From the NCBI GenBank assembly GCA_904063045.1, contig CAJFCJ010000001.1, positions 1,061,501-1,125,500 on the forward strand: a DNA stretch of 64,000 bases. Reading direction: 5' to 3'. Under the pieces are notes generated by a model. The model was not told where the DNA came from, did not search any database, and saw only the letters and a program-made list of their open reading frames with translations. Below, one piece after another: positions 57,454 through 64,000 of the stretch (positions are counted from its first letter, which is position 1; each line of letters starts with the position of its first letter). Origin of the DNA: Dimorphilus gyrociliatus. Taxonomy: Eukaryota; Annelida; Polychaeta; Dinophilidae. The position numbers were made by a program, and so were the translations under genes.

Positions 57454-59326
57454 ATGAAGTTCAAAATTGGTTACATTTGTTTTTTTCTAATTTGCTTTGT
57501 TAAAGCTGAAGAAGTTTGTGAAAGTCCTGATTCATGTAAAACAGAAAATACATCCGAATCTCACGAAAAATCAAAATATACCGCAAATGGTATTCAATTT
57601 TCAACAAATTCTTTCATTCGTATTTTTCATTTAAAGTGCTTGTTTTTTTCCCAAATTAGAACAAAAGTGGTCAAAATATATCAATAAAATAAATGAAGCC
57701 TTGAAGAATTATAATGATTGCACCTCTGAAGACTGTTCATGCTATTTTCCGTAAGTTTCATTACTTAGAAAATGTAAAATGAGCCGGTTGATATTAAATA
57801 AGTATTATTTTACTGTCTAACAATTAGGAAAAACATCAAAATTTGTGACAAAAATTTCAAATATGTTCTTTAAATTTTAGTTTGTTCATTCAAAGAGTAA
57901 ATTCTATTCATTTCCATCCTAGAACATTAGAAGAAGATTTGGATCCATTTAAGAATGGTATTACAAGGGAAGATTTAGCCAAAGGCGGGGATAGAGGAAT
58001 GAAATATCAAATTGTAAATCATAAACTCTACAGACAATCAGACTGTATGTTCCCATTTCGTTGTAGCGGAGTTGAACATTTCATATTGAAAATAATTAAA
58101 AAACTGCCCGATATGGAATTTAAACTGAACGTTCACGATTATCCAATGACTTATAAGTATCCCGGTTCAGAACCTGCACCAATATTTTCCTTTAGTAAAA
58201 TAGTAAGTAAAAAAAAAGTAATGGAAAAAAGATATTTATGATTTGAAAATCTGTTGAAAAGTTTTTACTTTTTCTTTTTATCAACACTCTTTTTATGTAG
58301 GCTACAAGCCATGCTGATATTATGTATCCGGCATGGACTTTTTGGGAAGGAGGACCAGCAGTTTGGCCTATTTATCCAACTGGCTTGGGTAGATGGGATC
58401 AACAAAGGGAGCTAATTCCAAAAAAGGCCAAGAAATTTCCATGGGAAAAAAAAGAAAGCATTGCTTTCTTTCGTGGCTCCAGAACTAGTGCAGAACGTGA
58501 TCCTCTAGTCCTCCTCTCCCGAGATAAGCCCAACTTGGCCGATGCCCAATATACAAAAAATCAAGCTTGGAAATCTTCTGAAGTAAGAATTTAACGTATA
58601 CTTTTTTGTATATCTTCTACAAGTAGAATTTTTAGGACACGTTACACCGTGAACCAGCTAAAGAAATACCATTGGATGAACACTGTAAATACAAGTACGG
58701 CCTATAAAATCTCTTAACAAGCATTACAGGAGAACATTATGTTACTTACTATTTTTTTTTGGTAGATATTTATTCAACTTTCGAGGAGTGGCTGCTTCTT
58801 TTCGATTCAAGCATTTATTTCTTTGTAAATCTCTCGTCTTCCATGTTGGTGACGAATGGCAGGAATTTTTCTACCAGACAATGAAGCCATGGGTTCATTA
58901 CATTCCCGTCAGTACAGACCTAAAAGAAGCTGAGTAAGAATTTAATATTATTTCTCCTCAAAAAAAAAACCTATTTATAAAATAAGATTCGTGAAAGTTT
59001 TAATAAAAAGAAATTTTCTACCAAACAGAGAATTAATTAACTTTGTCAAAGAAAATGACAAAATCGCAAAAGAAATAGCCAACAGGTGAACAATTGATAT
59101 TCATAGAATTTTTTTTTATACACAATTACTATTACAATAACGTTCTAACTATATTTATATGTATATTTCGTTTTTCTTTAACAGAGGTTACGAATTTATA
59201 TGGAATCATTTAAGAATGGAAGATATAGAATGTTATTGGGAAAAACTATTAAAAAGATACGCTAAACTTTTAAAATTTAAAGTTAAATTGGATTCTTCTC
59301 TCATAAGAATTACTAAAAACAATTAA
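57454..59326 (+). CDS. POGLUT1: Protein O-glucosyltransferase 1 (Rumi/POGLUT1)
   Basis: Eight exons: 57454–57589, 57660–57750, 57923–58202, 58301–58582, 58636–58694, 58766–58933, 59029–59085 and 59185–59326. They give 404 residues (human 392). Signal peptide [20 protein letters not shown]. '[11 protein letters not shown]' and '[14 protein letters not shown]' supply the conserved cysteines. The CAP10 catalytic core has '[20 protein letters not shown]', '[13 protein letters not shown]', 'YTKNQAWKS', '[18 protein letters not shown]' and 'VFHVGDEW'. It adds O-glucose to EGF repeats of Notch and other proteins in the ER. The C terminus is RITKNN, without the KTEL-like ER-retrieval signal of the human enzyme. 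Exon 3 starts at 57923; the nearer acceptor (57882) would add residues not found in the family. Confidence 0.95.
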
Positions 59327-59811
59327 AATATCTAATTATCTCACTACAACGATTAGATAGTCTTTCAAATGAACAGATTAACTAGAAGCCCGAAAAGTGA
59401 TAATACGGTTACATATATTTTTTTGAAGATGTTTCAAATTTATTTAAAATGGTTAATATAACTTTTCATAAGATTAATGAATATTTACATTAATTTGATC
59501 ATCCTCTTTTGTCACAAATAAACATTTAATAATGCAAATAACTTTGTTGTAAATTAATTTTTCAGTAGTAATTAAGTTTTCTTACGGTAGAAAAGTATAA
59601 ATTCACGATTGAATAATTCGGTAATTAATGATAATTAATTATTCATTATCTGGAGAACGCCACCTAACTGCGATAGCAAGGGTATTTTGTTACCCAGGTA
59701 ACGAGAAACTAACCTGATCAATAAGATTTACATATTGTCTACCTGTAGCCATTCGTATGCATTATAAATAGTTGGAGTTGTACAAGAGAACAAGAAACTA
59801 TTCTGAAAAAT
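59327..59811. other. Intergenic region POGLUT1 to CNG channel
   Basis: 485 bp. It contains ACGCCACCT (AGGTGGCG on the minus strand) at 59657–59665, about 150 bp before the channel ATG. Confidence 0.45.
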
Positions 59812-62800
59812 ATGGATAGTCAACAGCCTATAATAAAAATTCAAGAAGGAAGTTTGTATTTACTGTTTCACTAAGTTTGAAATATAATTAGGGTTATTTA
59901 AATTTAGCGGAGAAAGGACAAGTCAATCCTGCTTACGAAGAAGATGAAGATGATATAACTTTTGGGCCGCAATTTCCTCGAGGGCGAAGTGTTTCTCGCT
60001 TAGAATTTGATGATCCGCCTGAAATTCATGACCCCGTAAACGGTCAGCACAACCTAGAAGTGCCAGAAGGTATTAATTTTTTCCGTCTAAGGTTTCGTCC
60101 AAATTGATTACAAGATGCCAGTCGGTGAAATGTCAAAGCGACGAGCATCGAGTTTCGAACGTTTCGAAATGATGGAACTCACTAGACCCCTAATTTCAGT
60201 TGAACCCGGTGGAAGATTGAGCATCAGAACCAGTAGTACAAGTTCTGGAAAAGAAACTCTCGCTTTACCAAGTTTACTTTCTGCAAGATCCAGCTTCTCT
60301 GTGTTTGATAATGAAGATGACGAAGTGTGAGATATTGTCTTGAAAATAATAAAAAATAATTTCATCCTACGCTTCTAATTATTTTTCTCATTTTTAAGTT
60401 CCTTTTGTCTTCTTTTACAGCAGTCACTCTGCAGTCTCATCAGCACTGAGTGAAAAATTAAAAGATCTTGTTCGAAAATTCGAAAATCGTACTGAGCGTT
60501 TTAAAGAAAAAACTCTTCAACCTCCTACACCGTCAACTAGCCCAGACGCTAAATCAGCTATTTCAAATGTTTCCAGTAATGCAGAATTGGATGTTCCTCA
60601 AGCTCGTGGGCGACTTTCATCAATCTTTACTGCAGTTAGCTCTAATTCCGGAGCTGATGACGCAATGAAAGAACAAAAGTACATCGGATCAGGAAAATTT
60701 CGAATAAAAGTACCAAAATTCCTATATAAAATATACTTCTTTCTCTTTCTGAAAACAATTGATCCGCAAAGTAAGTGCTATAGTTGTCTTTTGATTTATA
60801 TCATATCCAGTTTCTCTTTACCTACTAGATAAACTCTATTATATTTGGTTGCTAATAGTGACTGTAGCGTTTATGTATAACTGTTTGGTAATGACTCTTA
60901 GGGCAGCTTTCAAAAGAGGCTATTATTACGACGATGGCTCTTATATGCGATACCGAACAACATGCGATCCGTTAAATAAAACCAATTGTTCAACAATTCT
61001 TGAAAATTTACCTCTTCCCTTCCATGAAGGATATGAAACAGACGAGAATCGCATATACTGGTGGCTTGGAGATTATTTTTGTGATTTTTTATATCTTATG
61101 GATATACTCTTTGTAAAATCAAGAATTCGATTTGTTAAAAATGGTTTAGTTCAAGTAAATTTCCTATTTTTATAGATATTCACTCCACTTTTTTAACTAT
61201 ACCTTTACGGCTAATTTATTTTTTTTTTGTGTTAAATATAGCAAGATCGAAAGGAATGTGCAAAACATTATTTTAAGAAGATCAACTTTAAAGTAGGTTT
61301 ATTTTTATGTATTTTAGTTTTTTTTTTAATACAATATTTAAAAAAAATGTGGGAAATGATTAATATCCAGTATATGTTTTTAACACTAAAAGATGGATAT
61401 ATTATGCCTTACACCAACCGATTTATTCTACTTTGTTCCTGCGTTCGATTATAACCCTTTACTAAGATTTCCTCGAATGTTAAAGGTATGGATTAAGTTT
61501 TTTTCTCAATTCTAAAATAAATTACAATGGAAAATTTTCATAAGATTCACACTTTTTGGGATTTTTTCGACCGAATGGATCAAGCAGCAAGATCAGCTCA
61601 TATCGTAAGAGTTATTAGAACTTTGACGTATATGGTTTTCCTTATACACATTGAGGCATGTGGCTATTACTCTATGTCCGCCTATGAAGGCTTGAAGCGA
61701 AATGCTTGGGTGTACGATGCTGAAGGAGTAGCTTATATAAGATGCATCTATCTCGCCACAAAAACTGCAACATCCATAGGAAATAATCCCAGACCTGTTA
61801 ATAAAGAAGAATGGGTGTTTATGACTTTCTATTGGCTATCAGGCGTTTTTGTTTTCGCTATTCTTATAGGACAAATTCGAGATATATTTCAGTCAGCAGG
61901 ATACGCTAAAACGTACTATAGAAAAAGTATGGATCAAACAATTCAATATATGAAAACGTTAAACTTACCTAAGGAATTACAAGATCGCGTAAGGATGTGG
62001 TTCAATTATAATTGGGAACATCAAAAAACTCTGAACGAAAACTTTCTTTTGGAAGCTTTACCGAAAAAGATGAAAGCTGATCTAGCGATTCATGTTCACT
62101 ATGACATACTTAGTAAAGTGTCATTGTTTCAGGATTGCGACAAGAATTTGTTATACGACCTTGTGCTCAAGCTACAACCACAGCTTTTCCTTCCCAACGA
62201 TTATATTTGTCGTAAAGGAGAAGTTGGAACGGAAATGTATATTGTTATGAGTGGAATCATTGAAGTTGTAGGGGGGCCAAACAATAATACTGTATTCGCC
62301 ACATTACAATCTGGTTCAGGTGCGTAATTCAGCCTAATATATAAATATTGATAATACATTATTGATTGAAAATTATTTAGGCAATTAGCAATTAAATTGT
62401 TTAATTTCAGTATTTGGTGAAATATCCCTCCTGGCTTTGGCAGGTGGAAACAGGCGGACAGCAGATGTTCGTTCAAAAGGTTTTTCTCAACTTTTTATAT
62501 TATGCAAAGCGGATTTCGAAGAAGCCATGATGGATTACCCGACTGCTTTAAAAATTCTAAAGAAAAGAGCAAGAAGGAAAATTGCTGCTAATGCTAAACA
62601 TGAAAAAAAGGCTAAGGGTAAAGATGAGGGCGATAAAATGATAAGCGAAGAGGTTATTAAATCTAGACCTGATACTCCAAAATTGCTTAAAACAGTCGTA
62701 AGGATGGTTGAACCAAATTCAAAAGTCATAGATATGCTATCAAGTGGTATGAAAAAATCAACAGAGAAACAAAACGAAAAGAAAGACGAAATACCAGACG

Positions 62801-63249
62801 ACGATGATGAAATTTTGGTTGTAGAACAAACAGAAATCCCCATCAAAGGTGAAAAAAATTCAGACGATTCAGGTGTTGCAGACGAACCGGAAACTGATTC
62901 AAAGAGACCGCCAAGTCAAATATCATTTCACAGCGAAACCGTTTCAATACTAAATCAAACGGAGTCACCTCCACCCCCAGTGATACATATTGAATCGGAA
63001 CCATCGAAACCACCATCAGGAAAACGAAGATGTAATAAAGTCATGCCAGAATCTAATGACAACGATATCAAACCATTATCTAAACCGTCTATTATACCTC
63101 CCGTAAAAAATTGCACAGTCACGCACGAAGCGTTGATACATAGGGAGAGAACGCCTAATGCTGATGACCTATTAAATGAAATTTTCGAACAGGGCTTAAA
63201 CAAAGATCAAAAAGTTGGTGAAACGAAAAATGGTGAAACCCCTCTCTAG
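59812..63249 (+). CDS. CNGB: Cyclic-nucleotide-gated channel, beta-type subunit
   Basis: Nine exons: 59812–59851, 59908–60035, 60115–60326, 60421–60770, 60829–61154, 61242–61292, 61393–61485, 61545–62319 and 62411–63249. They give 937 residues. A long acidic/Ser-rich cytosolic N terminus reaches the pre-S1 block TIDPQN. S1–S6 follow, with 'LLRFPRMLK', 'HIVRVIRTLTYM' and the pore 'ATKTATSIGNNPRPVN'. The pore aligns to the CNGB filter TIGGLP but reads SIGNNP. The C-linker is 'YYRKSMDQTIQYM…KELQDRVRMWF'. The cNMP domain has PNDYICRKGEVGTEMYIV and FGEISLLALAGGNRRTADV, with the Arg-Thr that favours cGMP. The acidic C-terminal tail is over 200 residues. It works with CNGA subunits in photo- or chemosensory cells. 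The exon 2/3 join has alternatives (a 22–79 bp intron); I chose 79. Confidence 0.92.
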
Positions 63250-64000
63250 TAGGACCTTAACTTGGTATTATGTAATAACAAAAAGACCATATTTTACTAT
63301 CATTATATTTTTTCTATGATCATGTTATAAATAAAAAAAGCTTAAATTTTACCAATCAATATTTTACTCAATACTGACCATTTTAGGTTCTTCAACCGAT
63401 ATTGAACAATAGGCTTAAAACGTTTCTTGATACTAATTGAAACGACAAAGATAAAATGCTTAAAAAATTAAAACTACTAATTGCTGTTAGTTTTTATAAA
63501 CTAGTGAAATTCATACGGAAAAAAATGTCTTTTATCATAAATATCGTAAATTAAACAATATAAATAAGAATTAAAATGAAATAGATACATTTTAAATGAC
63601 CATACCATATTTTTACCATTAGTTTTCTTTTTAAACGTATACACTTCCAAAGAAAGCTTTCATATAAGTCTATCTTTTTTCCACTTTTGACTTCTTTCCG
63701 CCAAAGACGTAAACATTACAAAGAATATATTTGTCATACCTGCAATTCTATTCCCTTTTTAAAATGTCACATTTCTTGCTATGTTATTATAATTTTTTTT
63801 TTCTTTTTTCTGTCTTTTCTAGTTCAAATATAATATACGCGTATGACTTTAATATATAACTGGTTCATAGCATCCATGAATACATACATATAAATACATT
63901 TAAGAATATAACGTCTATATTATATAATTTAATCCCAAAACAATAAATGATAGATTATATATGGCATAAACTGCAGAAAGGAGAAAATTCGTTTTTTTTC
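63250..64000. other. Right-end intergenic sequence
   Basis: 750 bp, AT-rich, with the CNG 3' end (AATAAA-type run ATAAATAAAAAAAG near 63328). No further gene was recognised. Confidence 0.5.

Noticed and set aside
57882-57922. Extra POGLUT1 coding after acceptor at 57881
   Set aside because: It adds residues absent from the family; the acceptor at 57922 gives the exact TLEEDLDPF alignment.

Overview
The window is nuclear DNA from a small-genome invertebrate animal. It is AT-rich, and the genes are split by many short GT–AG introns, mostly 50–80 bp. Several neighbouring genes start head to head within 130–330 bp. Every recognisable protein is a metazoan family member: kinesin-1, ARL6, Rab27, DEG/ENaC channels, GCP2, POGLUT1, eIF4E3, a CNG channel. 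This fits a miniaturised annelid or other spiralian with a compact genome (Dimorphilus-like). That placement is inference, not proof. I saw no transposon, CRISPR array, rRNA or confident tRNA.

Layout. 1–5.2 kb: the 5' part of a sarcosine-dehydrogenase-like flavoenzyme (-), a CARD/death-fold adaptor (+), an SRSF1-like splicing factor without its RS tail (+), ribosomal protein RPL18A (-), and the lipin-phosphatase subunit CNEP1R1 (+). 6.1–10.5 kb: kinesin-1 heavy chain (+) followed by a decayed tandem copy of its own 3' end. 10.6–17.9 kb: a C16orf87 homologue (-), a 728-residue all-ankyrin protein (-), an unknown protein (-) and intronless ARL6/BBS3 (+). 20.6–24 kb: a small unknown phosphoprotein-like gene (+), a mucin-like membrane protein (-) and HDDC2 (-). 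24.6–28.7 kb: a Rab27 locus with one shared 5' head and two complete sets of G-domain exons in tandem. 30–36 kb: an ABCA-type transporter with degraded ATP sites. 36.5–44.6 kb: two adjacent DEG/ENaC-like channels, each with several hundred helix-rich, charged residues inserted before the second membrane segment. 45–51.9 kb: GCP2 (TUBGCP2). 53–63.2 kb: a FMRFamide-receptor-like GPCR (-), EIF4E3 (-), POGLUT1 (+) and a CNG-channel beta-type subunit (+).

Several genes fit ciliated or neurosecretory cells (ARL6, kinesin-1, Rab27, CNG, DEG/ENaC, FMRFamide-like GPCR), but gene order here does not imply co-regulation. The most unusual features are the two-module Rab27 locus and the channel pair with oversized extracellular helical domains. 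After these come the RS-less SRSF1, the kinesin tail duplication, and two non-coding motifs that recur across the window: a CTCF-like core AGRTGGCG and the odd palindrome TATACWGTATA.

Exon boundaries were placed by hand from GT/AG signals, reading phase and remembered family alignments. None were checked by computation.
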